Of a stretch of 38,274 bases of DNA, positions 6,820 through 16,392 are shown piece by piece. The notes beneath the pieces are model-generated. The model was not told the DNA's origin. It was given only the letters and a program-made list of their open reading frames with translations, and did no database searches. The DNA comes from Bacteroidales bacterium (GTDB lineage Bacteria; Bacteroidota; Bacteroidia; Bacteroidales; UBA7960). Location: positions 1 through 38,274 of the forward strand of contig PWNO01000316.1 in NCBI GenBank assembly GCA_003557765.1. Reading direction: 5' to 3'. The position numbers were made by a program, and so were the translations under genes. The first letter of the stretch is position 1; every line of letters begins with the position of its first letter.

Positions 6820-9732
6820 TTAAGGATGACTGTTTTGATTATGCTTTGCATCCCGGATGGCGTTAATTATCAGTGTGCGTTCTTGCATGACCTCTTCGCG
6901 TAAGCGTTGATCCTCTTGCCGGTCAAAGTATTTCCGTCCTTCGATCCATGTCTGTTCTGCTGAGGTGAATGTAGACATCGGGTGGCCGTTCCACAGGACG
7001 AAGTCAGCATCTTTACCAGGCTCCAGTGAGCCTGTGCGATGGTCTATGCCCATGATTTGTGCTGGACGTGTGGTGATCATATCCAGGGCTGTGGTCTCTT
7101 CAACTCCTGTCATGACGACTTTGGCCGCTTCCCAGTTCATGCGTGTGGCCAGCTGGGTGTTGTCCGAATGCAATGAGGTATGTACGCCTGCTTCTTCTAG
7201 CAGCCTGGCATTGTAGAGAATGCCATCATAGGCTTCCACTTTAAAGGAAGACCAGTCTGTCCACACCACGGCGCTGGCACCATGATTTCTTAGCTCATCG
7301 GCGATTTTATAACCTTCGAGCGTGTGCTCAAAGGAGCCGATAGTAAAACCATAAGCTTCGGCCAGTCGCATCATCATCAACATTTCATCCTGGCGATAAG
7401 CATGTACATGTGCGCTGCGCTCTCCGCGAATCACTTCAAGGATGGCTTCCATCTGCAGGTCCCGACGGGGAGGCATGGTTCTGCGTCCCTCTTCCCAGCG
7501 TTGCCATTGGGCTTCATATTCCAAAGCAGCCTCAAATGCGTCTTTGATGATTTGTTCTGTGCCTTGGCGGCTGCTCGGATAGCGGGTTTCCATACGTTTT
7601 ACATTTTCTCCAAGCGCAAATTTCAATCCCGGTTTGGCATCATTGATCAGCAATGCTTCGCCCATCATACCCCATCTTGGTTTGATTACGGCATTTTGCC
7701 CGCCTATGGGGTTGGCCGAACCGTGGAACAGGGTAGCAGAAGTGATGCCCCCTGCCAGCAGGCGATAGATCCACACATTGTCTGCATGCATCACGTCGGT
7801 GATGCGTGTTTCTGAGGTGATGGCATCTCCGGTTTCGTTTACGCCTCCGACAATGCTGGTGTGGATATGCGGATCAATCAGTCCGGGTGTGATATGCATA
7901 CCTGTTGCATCAATCTCGAGGGCTCTGCGGGGCGCTTCTAATTGATGACCCACAGCAGCAACCAGGCCATCACTGACCAGCATATCTGCTTCTTGCAGCA
8001 TGCCATCCGGACCCTGTGTCCATATGGTGGCATTGCGCAGAATTACATGTTGTGGCTGCTCCGGGGTGGAGCTGATGCCATATTCCATGGAGGGATAACG
8101 CTCAGGCAGGTCCAGTTGTGGGATCCTTTGTGCTCTCTTTTCCGGCAAGTCTGGCATGGCTTCGCGGGATGCGGACCAGGTAAAAAATGGCTTAGCGGCG
8201 AATTCTCCTAGTCCAAGGAGCTCATCTTTGCCAAGGTGGGCTGATAGCTTGACAAGCCCTTTGATCCCGAGGCTGTCTCCGGCAAAACGCATGTTGATGC
8301 GGGTGCCATCAAAACCGACATGACTGAAACGTACGGATTGTTCGTCAAGTGATATGTCGCCACTTAGCCGCTGATTGCTCGCCTTGATGTTGATAATGGC
8401 GCCTTCAAGCCGCTCCGGTGTCTCTACCAGCCATTCACCGGCGGGCACCTTCTTGTTGTCATCCACAGTATAGCGGGTGCCGTCAACCCACACTTGTCTG
8501 ATCCTGGTACTGTTGTCAAAGATGTCTCCGGTGGCAATGATGAAGCAGGCTTTCTTACCAGGTTCCAGGGTGCCATAATGCTGTTCGATGCCCAGCATTT
8601 CCGCGGGTGTTGTGGTGATGGCAGCCAGCGCATCCTGCCTGTCCAGCCCCCTGCTTACGGCCATTCTCAGGTTATCAAGGAAATTTTCTGTGTCACCTTT
8701 TGCGGTGAAGGCGGTTTGCAGGCCAGCTGCAATCACTGCTGCCGGGTTTTCCGGCGCAAAATACCAGTGCCTTAGTTCTTCGAGGGTTACATTTAAGGAT
8801 GCTTCCGGGCTTTGGACGTCTGGAGCGTCTGGAAAGCTTAGTGGTAGGATTACCGGTAACCCTGTCTTTTTTATGGCTTCCATCCGTCTGTATTCATGTC
8901 CGCTACCACGCACCCATACCGGCAGGGAAAATTCTTCTGCGATGGCCTGAGCGCGGAGAAACCAATTTTCGTCGTTCACAGGAACCACGAAGGTTTGCTG
9001 GCTTTTTACGGCCTCATGCAAACTGGCCAGACTCAGGTTGGTCTCTGGGCGCTTGCCCAGATGCCCTTCCTGGTAAGCCGCCTGGGCCCGACCATACCAA
9101 TCGGCATCCAGCAGGCTTTGCCGCAGGAGTGCCACTGCGCCCATGGCGGATCTGGGGTAGTTACTATTAATCTGGTTTGATATATGGAAAGACATATGCT
9201 GGCTGACATCCGCGCGAATGAGCTTGTATCGCGCTTTGCCTTCCCCCAGACTGATGAGGCTGCCAGCACCGCTTAGCAATCCATGTTCGGGTAAGCTATG
9301 TACCAGCACAAACCCTTGATTGCGAAACATCTCAGCTTGTTCGGCATCCGGTGCAAACTGCTGTGCACTGGAGATGTGCGGCCTGATATGAGGGTTCCAG
9401 TGCGGGGAATCCTTGTCTTTTGGTTCCGGCATGCCATAATGCGTATAGGCATCGATAAAGCCCGGGTAAATCATCTCACCCTTCAGGTCAACGACAGTGG
9501 CATCTGCAGGGATGTCCACCCTGCGGCCAATAGCCTCAATGAAACCATCACGAATCACCAGGGTGGCATTGTGGGTTACCTCACCTGGTGCAGCAGTAAT
9601 TGAAGCATTCACAAATGCAAAGACTGCCGGGGTATGTTCTCGCAAGCCAACCGTCCTGGCTGACTGGGCAATCACCTCTGTATTACACAGCAGGCTTAGC
9701 GTTAAAAAGAGATAAAGAAGTCTAAGAAACAT
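6820..9732 (-). CDS. Secreted tandem-domain amidohydrolase (degenerate plus intact domain)
   Basis: A start at ATG 9732 (970 residues) places a clean signal peptide (LLYLFLTLSLL, ending near VIAQS) at the N terminus. The frame extends further upstream to 9873, but that sequence is polar and lacks a signal. Residues about 30-430 form a first amidohydrolase domain with only YTHYG at the metal site and no other His ligands. A beta-rich linker of about 120 residues follows. The second domain (about 560-970) keeps the HxH at His622/His624, HVH at 775-777, His803 and the catalytic Asp857 in LHSDN, so it should be active. Substrate is unknown; imidazolonepropionase-like and D-aminoacylase-like enzymes share these motifs. 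It is the first gene of a probable two-gene operon. Confidence 0.85.
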   Translation of the reverse strand: MFLRLLYLFLTLSLLCNTEVIAQSARTVGLREHTPAVFAFVNASITAAPGEVTHNATLVIRDGFIEAIGRRVDIPADATVVDLKGEMIYPGFIDAYTHYGMPEPKDKDSPHWNPHIRPHISSAQQFAPDAEQAEMFRNQGFVLVHSLPEHGLLSGAGSLISLGEGKARYKLIRADVSQHMSFHISNQINSNYPRSAMGAVALLRQSLLDADWYGRAQAAYQEGHLGKRPETNLSLASLHEAVKSQQTFVVPVNDENWFLRAQAIAEEFSLPVWVRGSGHEYRRMEAIKKTGLPVILPLSFPDAPDVQSPEASLNVTLEELRHWYFAPENPAAVIAAGLQTAFTAKGDTENFLDNLRMAVSRGLDRQDALAAITTTPAEMLGIEQHYGTLEPGKKACFIIATGDIFDNSTRIRQVWVDGTRYTVDDNKKVPAGEWLVETPERLEGAIINIKASNQRLSGDISLDEQSVRFSHVGFDGTRINMRFAGDSLGIKGLVKLSAHLGKDELLGLGEFAAKPFFTWSASREAMPDLPEKRAQRIPQLDLPERYPSMEYGISSTPEQPQHVILRNATIWTQGPDGMLQEADMLVSDGLVAAVGHQLEAPRRALEIDATGMHITPGLIDPHIHTSIVGGVNETGDAITSETRITDVMHADNVWIYRLLAGGITSATLFHGSANPIGGQNAVIKPRWGMMGEALLINDAKPGLKFALGENVKRMETRYPSSRQGTEQIIKDAFEAALEYEAQWQRWEEGRRTMPPRRDLQMEAILEVIRGERSAHVHAYRQDEMLMMMRLAEAYGFTIGSFEHTLEGYKIADELRNHGASAVVWTDWSSFKVEAYDGILYNARLLEEAGVHTSLHSDNTQLATRMNWEAAKVVMTGVEETTALDMITTRPAQIMGIDHRTGSLEPGKDADFVLWNGHPMSTFTSAEQTWIEGRKYFDRQEDQRLREEVMQERTLIINAIRDAKHNQNSHP

Positions 9733-9938
9733 TTTTCTGGGTTTGAAATCAAATGAAGAATGGTTAACGGGGTTAAAATTAGTGGAAAAATGTGAATGTT
9801 TCTTGCGTTTCTGCGATTTTGCTGCCGATAAGTTCTGTACTTCTATGAATGTCTTTACGGACCTGATAAACAAAAGGTATTTTTTTGTGTTTATGAGGAT
9901 GACGGCAATAATGAATTCATTCTGTAATTATCGAAACA

Positions 9939-12059
9939 ATGGCATCAACTACAAAAAAGGCAGCAAAAAAGCAGCCTAACAACATGGCTGCTACTAAACA
10001 TAACAGGGCGATAAACAATGAAGTGAAGAAGCGTTTCACGATGGAAAACGTGAAGGCGGAGACATTCAGGAAATGGTACCATCTCATGCTTCTTGGTCGT
10101 AAACTGGATGATAAGGCCCCGAATTACCTCAAGCAGGCTTTGGGCTGGTCTTATCATGCACCTTATGCAGGTCATGATGCCATCCAGCTCGCCATTGGGC
10201 AGGTCTTTAACCGGGAGACTGATCACCTTTTCCCTTACTACCGCGACATGCTCACTGCCATTTCCGCAGGTCTTACTGCAGAAGAGATCCTGCTCAATGG
10301 CCTCTCCAAGGCAACTGATATTGCCAGTGGCGGCAGGCATATGTCGAATCACTTTGCCAAACCCGAGTGGAATATCCACAACGTATCTTCCGCTACGGGC
10401 AACCATACCCTGCATGCAGTGGGTGTAGCCCGTGGCATGAAAAGATACGGACACAAAGGCGTGGCCATCAGCTCACAGGGCGAGTCGTCGGTTTCGGAAG
10501 GCTATGTGTATGAGGCCATCAATGGGGCGAGCAATGAGAAGCTGCCTGTGATCTTTGTTTTCCAGGACAACGGATATGGCATTTCGGTTCCCAAAAAAGA
10601 TCAGACTGCTAACAGGAAGGCTGCTGATAACTTCGGGGGTTTTAAAAACCTCCGTATCATTCATTGCGACGGCAAGGACGTGCTAAGTTCGATGAATGCC
10701 ATGACAGAAGCACGCCATCATGTGGAGGAAGTTGGTGAACCTGTGATCGTTCACGCCAGCGTGGTGCGTATCGGTTCACACTCCAACAGCGATCGGCACG
10801 ACCTCTATCGTGATGATCGCGAGCTGCACTGTGTGCAGGCGCATGACCCCATGCTGAAGATCCAGAAGCTTCTGCTGGAACAAAAGATTTATACCGAGAA
10901 GGAGCTGGATGAGATCGACAAGGAGATGAACAAACAGATTGCGGCTGCACATAAGAAGGTGTTGAAGGCTCCGGATCCCGATCCGGCTTCCATTCACGAC
11001 TTTGTGTTGCCTGATGCCTATCCTGCTGAAAAATATCCTGAAGGTATACACCATGAAGAAGGCGAAAAGATTAAGCTTATCACGGCATTGAATGAGACAC
11101 TAAAGGCTGAGTTCCGGCACAACCCCGACACGTTTATCTGGGGTCAGGATGTGGCCTATAAGGAAAAGGGCGGTATTTTTAATGTGACCAAAGGTATGCA
11201 AAAGGAGTTTGGCAAGGAGCGTGTCTTCAATGCCCCGATTGCTGAAGATTTTATTGTAGGGACGGCAAATGGTATGAGCCGTTTCGATGAGAAGATTCGT
11301 ATCGTAATCGAGGGTGCTGAGTTTGCTGATTATTTCTGGCCTGCTATGGAGCAATACGTGGAGATGACACATGATTACTGGCGCAGCAATGGTCAGTTTG
11401 CGCCTAACGTGACTATCCGCCTGGCTTCAGGAGGCTATATCGGAGGAGGTCTTTATCATTCGCAGACCACGGAGGGGGCGTTGACAACCTTCCCCGGCAT
11501 CAGGGTCGTATATCCTTCATTTGCAGATGACGCGGCAGGCTTACTGCGTACGTCCATGCGTTCCAAAGGCCCTACACTCTTTCTTGAACCCAAAGCGTTG
11601 TACAATGCCAAAGCTGCCGAGTCGGTGGTTCCGGATGATTTTGAAGTGCCTTTTGGCAAGGCGCGTATTCGTCGCGAGGGAAAAGACCTCAGCATCATCA
11701 CTTATGGAAACACCACGCACCTGAGCCTCCAGGTTGCGGAAAAGCTTGCGGCAGAATATGGTAAGGAAATTGAGGTATTGGACGTCCGTTCTCTGGTTCC
11801 GCTGGACACCGATGCCATTATAGAAACCGTCAAAAAGACAAATAGAGCCCTTGTGGTTCACGAAGACAAGGTGTTTTCCGGATTTGGTGGCGAACTGGTG
11901 GCGCAGATCAATGAGCACGCCTTTGAGCACCTCGATGCACCAGTCAGGCGCGTGGGGTCGACATTCACTCCAGTGGGCTTCCATAAAAACCTTGAGGCTG
12001 CCATTCTGCCCAACCTGGACAGGATCAGGCAGGCCGCCATGGATTTACTTGAGTATTAG
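9939..12059 (+). CDS. Fused branched-chain 2-oxoacid dehydrogenase E1 (alpha-beta)
   Basis: This 706-residue cytoplasmic enzyme decarboxylates branched 2-oxoacids with thiamine diphosphate and transfers the acyl group to lipoyl-E2. Residues about 40-345 are E1-alpha. The ThDP motif starts GES at 181 (the usual GDG has Glu for Asp here) and ends with Asn211 in FQDNGYGIS. The phosphorylatable-loop-like SHSNSD segment follows. A linker near 350-375 leads into E1-beta, with IAEDFIVGTANGMS and a C-terminal transketolase-type domain. No E2 or E3 gene is nearby. The fusion is common in Bacteroidota. A Lys-rich N-terminal 15 residues is unusual, and ATG 9984 is an alternative start. A pyruvate or acetoin substrate is less likely but not excluded. 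Confidence 0.9.
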   Translation: MASTTKKAAKKQPNNMAATKHNRAINNEVKKRFTMENVKAETFRKWYHLMLLGRKLDDKAPNYLKQALGWSYHAPYAGHDAIQLAIGQVFNRETDHLFPYYRDMLTAISAGLTAEEILLNGLSKATDIASGGRHMSNHFAKPEWNIHNVSSATGNHTLHAVGVARGMKRYGHKGVAISSQGESSVSEGYVYEAINGASNEKLPVIFVFQDNGYGISVPKKDQTANRKAADNFGGFKNLRIIHCDGKDVLSSMNAMTEARHHVEEVGEPVIVHASVVRIGSHSNSDRHDLYRDDRELHCVQAHDPMLKIQKLLLEQKIYTEKELDEIDKEMNKQIAAAHKKVLKAPDPDPASIHDFVLPDAYPAEKYPEGIHHEEGEKIKLITALNETLKAEFRHNPDTFIWGQDVAYKEKGGIFNVTKGMQKEFGKERVFNAPIAEDFIVGTANGMSRFDEKIRIVIEGAEFADYFWPAMEQYVEMTHDYWRSNGQFAPNVTIRLASGGYIGGGLYHSQTTEGALTTFPGIRVVYPSFADDAAGLLRTSMRSKGPTLFLEPKALYNAKAAESVVPDDFEVPFGKARIRREGKDLSIITYGNTTHLSLQVAEKLAAEYGKEIEVLDVRSLVPLDTDAIIETVKKTNRALVVHEDKVFSGFGGELVAQINEHAFEHLDAPVRRVGSTFTPVGFHKNLEAAILPNLDRIRQAAMDLLEY

Positions 12060-12078
12060 CAGATGGATCAATAGTATT

Positions 12079-12125
12079 GTCTGCTGAGATGGTCGTGCGC
12101 ATCAGAGATGACCTATGCAGCAGAC
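12079..12125. terminator. Long hairpin between convergent E1 and rubrerythrin genes
   Basis: GTCTGCTG (12079-12086) pairs perfectly with CAGCAGAC (12118-12125). An inner GGTC/GACC pair (12091-12094 with 12111-12114) extends the structure. It is centred between two convergent stops, so a bidirectional termination role is plausible. No T-run follows on either strand, which lowers confidence. Confidence 0.4.
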
Positions 12126-12139
12126 TACTTCTCGAGAGA

Positions 12140-12595
12140 TCAGTTCTCCCGCATCACAAAGTCGTCGTATTCCAGCTCAAACCTGAGTTTGTGTTTAGAT
12201 TCTTCTACGGCCAGCGCCTCAAAGGCTTTTTTTAGCTCCGGGTGGTCTGTTCGCTCTGCGAGTTTTGAATAGAGCTTAAAAGCTGCTTTTTCCCTTTTCA
12301 TGGCCAGTACCAGGGCGTCCCGGTATTCCATGTTCTCTGTGGATTCACTGCGTACGACGTAATCTGCGATTTTCAGGTCGCGTACCTTTTCCACCTCCAT
12401 GTCGAAAAGGCCTTCGTCCTTGATCTTCTGCAACCGGGCCTTGTGTCCGACTTCTTCGCGGGCAAACTGCAGGAAGACGTCTTTCATCTCCTGGTTTTGC
12501 ATTTGGGATGCCAGCGACTGGTAGAAATCAACCGCTTCCTGCTCAGACTTCATGGCAAAATCGAGTACCTCATTAACCGAATGGAATGTTTGCAT
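12140..12595 (-). CDS. Rubrerythrin-like ferritin-family di-iron protein
   Basis: The 151-residue four-helix protein has the two di-iron half-sites of the ferritin-like superfamily: Glu20 with downstream Tyr25, then EEVGH (47-51), and in the second half Glu102 with Tyr109 and EESKH (131-135). There is no C-terminal rubredoxin domain (no CxxC pair), so it is an erythrin-type single-domain protein. Members often reduce peroxide or protect anaerobic enzymes. It begins 40 bases after the stop of the large redox subunit on the same strand. Co-transcription with that oxygen-sensitive Fe-S complex is likely, and a protective role is an inference from this position. Confidence 0.85.
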   Translation of the reverse strand: MQTFHSVNEVLDFAMKSEQEAVDFYQSLASQMQNQEMKDVFLQFAREEVGHKARLQKIKDEGLFDMEVEKVRDLKIADYVVRSESTENMEYRDALVLAMKREKAAFKLYSKLAERTDHPELKKAFEALAVEESKHKLRFELEYDDFVMREN

Positions 12596-12635
12596 CTTAT
12601 CTTTATTTTAATTTGACATGCATTTTGGCTGCCGG

Positions 12636-15600
12636 TTACGCGCTGAAGGCTTCTTTCCACCAGGTGTCGAAACGCTTGACCAACAGGTCGCACCCGTGAC
12701 GGAAATGCCCGGAATGGCCATTTTCACTGGTGTATGTGAATGCGTAAGGCTGGTCATCTGCGTGGTTATCCATAAGGGAAGCCACTTCGAGCATCACCTC
12801 AGCCGGGCTTTCATAATCAGCCTTTAGTCCGAACTCCTTATGCAAGGCCTTAAGCTGTTCAAGGGCATTTGCATTCAGTGGCCCTGGCAAGCAGGCTTCA
12901 AACTGTTGTACAAACTTATGTGTGTTTGTGAAGCTTCCGCCGGTTTCTACATGCAGGGATGCCGGCAGGATCAGGTCCGCTTTGCGTGCGGTATCACTCA
13001 AGAAAAGATCCTGCACCATCAGAAAATCCGTATTGTCCAACATCTTTTCCGTTTCTTCCGGATCTTTGGCGCATCCCAGGGGGTCTTCCCCAAAAATGAA
13101 GGCATTCTTAATCCTGCCATCTGCCAGCAAGCCACGCTGATCCTGCGAAATATTGACAGGCAATGGTTGGGTAGCCCATACTTCTTCCAGCTTGCTGACG
13201 ACTTGCTGATCTGCCATATTTTTTCCGCCTGCGGCAATGGCTGCACATGCACCCATGTCGAAAAGTCCCTGGGCATTGTTTTTTTCTTTAAATGGCATCA
13301 AGCCGGAAGCTGTCTTTCCTGGTTTGCCGGTAATAAAACATAGGTTGCGCAACTCATGGAAGGTCTCTGAAGAAAGGTTCTTCTCTGAGCACATGATGAC
13401 GGCTTGCGCCTCCCGGTTGAATTGCTCTGCGAAATGACTGATTTGTCCGGGGGTACAGCCAGCTTTGCTGAGCAGCGAGTCAAAATTTTCACTCAATACC
13501 TGTTCACGGTATGGGTCAAAGCTTTCGGTGTGGTCATCAAGAAACACGCCATTTTCCATCTTATTGGAGAGGATGTAATGGATGGCAGCTTTGACAAAGT
13601 GGTAGACTGACGCGATCCTGGTCACCGATTGGGCTTTGTGTGCCGTGCGGTTGTCTGGATTCGTGGTGATCAATTCAATATGTGTGCCTTTTCGAAAGTG
13701 TGTGTTCCAGGCAAAAAATCCCGGTACGCCGTGTTCGTAATTGATCTCACTGTCGAGCACATAGATCTTTTTGGCCAGTTGCAGTTGCTCTATTGGCACG
13801 TGATAGCGGGCATTTGCCTGATAGCCTGAACCGCGATCCATGTAATGAAAGCTGCTTACTGTGTTGGTTTTTACTCCGGCACGGGCCAGCTTTTGGATCA
13901 GGTACATCTCTTCATTGGTCAGGCGTGCCCCGATGTAAAAACCGTTTTCTTCCGGTTGTACACCCTGAGTTTTCTCCTTGATGAGGGTGTAAGCCTCTTC
14001 AAAGCCAATGGGCTCAAACTTTCCGTTTACCTTATAAAGGGGCCTTGTGATGCGTTCCTGGTCATTCATGTAGTGGTAGCCAAACTTGGCATACCTGCAC
14101 AGGCTTTTATCTTTGTTGATGAGACCCTTTTTACCAGTTGTGCGGTGAACGAAGCCGCCTTTGTGGTGCAGGCTGACCTCGCAACCCACTGAGCAGTAGT
14201 TGCAGACGGTATCCAGGCTTTCTGTTTTCACCGGCATGGTTTTGAAGGGGACATTTTCCGTGATGGCACCGGTAGGACAAGTTTCAATGCACATTCCGCA
14301 GGATTCGCAATTGGTGTCCTGCAGTTTGCCATCCATGCTTGGTGCTACGTAAGTCTCAAAGCCCCTGTTGACCAATCCGAGGGCATTCGCACCGGTCACT
14401 TCTGAGCAAATGCGTATGCACCGGGAGCAAAGGATGCATTTGTTGTTGTCGATCTCCACAAAAGGGTGGGCGAAATCCGTTTCGTATTTCTTGTAATCGC
14501 CACCAAACCGTTTCTGTTCGACCTGATAGTCGTTGGCATAGCGTTTCAGGTCACAGGTGTGCAGCTCTACGCATCCGCATTCCAGGCATCGCGTGGTCTC
14601 ATTGAGGGCAGCCTTGTCAGCGTAACCCAGTTCCACCTCATCGAAATTGTCACGCTTTTCCGGTTCGAGGGTGGGCATTTCTTCGCGCAGCTTTTCCGGG
14701 AAGTAGCCCTGGTAATCGTTCTTATGCTGTTCTTCAAAATGCTCTTTTTTGCTAATGAACTCGAATGGGGGAGGGGTTACTTCCTCTCCCCGGAGGAGCT
14801 TATCTGCACTTTGCGCGGCAATTTTGCCCTGGCCGATAGCTTCGATCAGCGTGGCAGGCCCGGTAACGCCGTCGCCGCAGGCAAATACGTTGCTTATGGA
14901 AGTCTGCAAGGTGCCCGAATCGACATCGATGTCACCCCACTTATTGAGCTTCAGTTCTTTGCCAGCATGCTTGCTGATGTCGTCGATGAAGTTGACTACC
15001 GTCTTTTGGCCGATAGCTGCGAGGATGTAGTCCAGCTCCACGTCAAACTCAGAGCCTTCGATCTTGACCGGCCTTCTTCGTCCGGATGCATCCGGCTCTC
15101 CAAGCTCCATCCGGATGCAGGTCAGGGACTTCAGGTTGCCTTCATCATCCTTGTTGACCATTGCGGGTGCTGTGAGGAACATGTAGTTGATGCCTTCGAG
15201 CTTGGACTCGTGGATCTCAATAGGGTTGGCGGGCATTTCCTTTTCAGTGCGCCTGTAAATTACAGTCACCTCTTCGGCACCGCAGCGCTTGGCAGTCCGG
15301 CAGCAGTCCATGGCTGTGTTGCCACCACCGATCACCGCAACTTTCTTTCCGGTAAAGTCATATTTTTGTCCAGTCATCTCCATGTTTCGAAGAAAGTCGA
15401 TGCCTGAAAAGATGTTTCCGGCATCATCGTTTTCACAACCTATCCCGGTTCCTTTCTGCGAGCCTATGGCAAGTACAGTGGCATCGAAATCTTTTTTTAC
15501 TTTGGCGTAGCTCAGGTTATCTCCCAGCCGCTGCTCATAATGGATTTTGGCTCCGAGGCCGGTAATGCCTTCGACTTCTTTTTCGATGATGTCGTTGGGG

Positions 15601-16325
15601 AGCCTGTATGGTGGGATGCCATAGCGAAGCATGCCGCCGGCGTGCGGGCTGGCTTCAAAGATCTCGGCATGATGGCCTTCTTTGGCCAGGAAGTAGGCGG
15701 CTGTCAGACCACCAGGACCTGCACCGATGATGGCCACTTTTTTGCCGGTCGCTGACTTGGTCTCTGGCATAAACCGGTCTTCGGAAAACAGGTCGATGTC
15801 TGAGGTGTATCTTTTGAGGTAGTCGATGCCCACGCCCACCTCTTCCAGCAGGTTTCGGCGGCACACGAGCTCACATGGGCGCACACAGACACGTCCGCAG
15901 ATCGCCGGCAGTGGATTGGTTTCCTTGATCAACTCTACGGCTTCCTTGTGCTTGCCTTTGCTGATCATAGAGATATATCCCTGTACATCGACGCCGGCGG
16001 GGCATTCTTCGCGGCACGGCGGGGTGCAGTCGGCGTAGTGGTTGCTCACCAGGAGCTCCAGGGCAAATTTGCGTGATTTGTGCACGCGGGCATTGTCGGT
16101 ATGGATGCGCATGCCTTCGGTGACTTTCGTTGAGCAGGCCGGCTGCAGGCCACGCATGCCTTCTACTTCAACCACACATAAGTAACAGGAGGAGAAAGGT
16201 TCCAGCCGGTCATCGTGACACAAGGTGGGGATGGTAATATCCAGCCGCCTGGCCATCTCCAGGATGGTTTCTCCTTTGATGCCCTCTACAATTTGGTTAT
16301 TGATGATGATATTCAGTTTACTCAT
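12636..16325 (-). CDS. NuoG/FdhA-like subunit with inserted GltD/NfnB flavoprotein module
   Basis: This 1229-residue cytoplasmic redox subunit has, in order: a [2Fe-2S] domain (Cys36, 47, 50, 64), a His-Cys cluster site (His96, Cys100, 104, 108), a GltD-type N-terminal Fe-S region (Cys143, 147, 151, 155), an FAD Rossmann motif (GAGPGG, 201-206), an NAD(P)H site (GGGNTA, 333-338) and a CGDG turn (483-486). It continues with a Cys580/583/585/591 site, two [4Fe-4S] ferredoxin motifs (630-640, 673-683) and a molybdopterin-type [4Fe-4S] (Cys708, 711, 715, 743) with its large domain. The formate dehydrogenase Cys/Sec position aligns to a YMD segment, so Mo catalysis is unlikely. With the next two genes it should form an NAD(P)-linked, possibly ferredoxin-dependent, bifurcating complex. 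Confidence 0.85.
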   Translation of the reverse strand: MSKLNIIINNQIVEGIKGETILEMARRLDITIPTLCHDDRLEPFSSCYLCVVEVEGMRGLQPACSTKVTEGMRIHTDNARVHKSRKFALELLVSNHYADCTPPCREECPAGVDVQGYISMISKGKHKEAVELIKETNPLPAICGRVCVRPCELVCRRNLLEEVGVGIDYLKRYTSDIDLFSEDRFMPETKSATGKKVAIIGAGPGGLTAAYFLAKEGHHAEIFEASPHAGGMLRYGIPPYRLPNDIIEKEVEGITGLGAKIHYEQRLGDNLSYAKVKKDFDATVLAIGSQKGTGIGCENDDAGNIFSGIDFLRNMEMTGQKYDFTGKKVAVIGGGNTAMDCCRTAKRCGAEEVTVIYRRTEKEMPANPIEIHESKLEGINYMFLTAPAMVNKDDEGNLKSLTCIRMELGEPDASGRRRPVKIEGSEFDVELDYILAAIGQKTVVNFIDDISKHAGKELKLNKWGDIDVDSGTLQTSISNVFACGDGVTGPATLIEAIGQGKIAAQSADKLLRGEEVTPPPFEFISKKEHFEEQHKNDYQGYFPEKLREEMPTLEPEKRDNFDEVELGYADKAALNETTRCLECGCVELHTCDLKRYANDYQVEQKRFGGDYKKYETDFAHPFVEIDNNKCILCSRCIRICSEVTGANALGLVNRGFETYVAPSMDGKLQDTNCESCGMCIETCPTGAITENVPFKTMPVKTESLDTVCNYCSVGCEVSLHHKGGFVHRTTGKKGLINKDKSLCRYAKFGYHYMNDQERITRPLYKVNGKFEPIGFEEAYTLIKEKTQGVQPEENGFYIGARLTNEEMYLIQKLARAGVKTNTVSSFHYMDRGSGYQANARYHVPIEQLQLAKKIYVLDSEINYEHGVPGFFAWNTHFRKGTHIELITTNPDNRTAHKAQSVTRIASVYHFVKAAIHYILSNKMENGVFLDDHTESFDPYREQVLSENFDSLLSKAGCTPGQISHFAEQFNREAQAVIMCSEKNLSSETFHELRNLCFITGKPGKTASGLMPFKEKNNAQGLFDMGACAAIAAGGKNMADQQVVSKLEEVWATQPLPVNISQDQRGLLADGRIKNAFIFGEDPLGCAKDPEETEKMLDNTDFLMVQDLFLSDTARKADLILPASLHVETGGSFTNTHKFVQQFEACLPGPLNANALEQLKALHKEFGLKADYESPAEVMLEVASLMDNHADDQPYAFTYTSENGHSGHFRHGCDLLVKRFDTWWKEAFSA

Positions 16326-16392
16326 AGGTCGTTATGTTGATCTTGATCCGTTCGATTGTGTTCAATTAGTTGCGCTTATTAATTTTCAGAAC

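Noticed and set aside
9733..9873. Upstream extension of the large amidohydrolase
   Set aside because: The added residues are polar and precede the signal peptide; ATG 9732 gives a normal secreted start.
14466..15407. 313-codon plus-strand open frame opposite the NuoG-like gene
   Set aside because: It is antisense to a clearly conserved coding sequence with all cluster ligands; the frame is a mirror of codon bias.
12636..16325. Annotation as NAD-dependent formate dehydrogenase
   Set aside because: The catalytic Cys/Sec position is not a Cys, and an extra GltD-like module is present.
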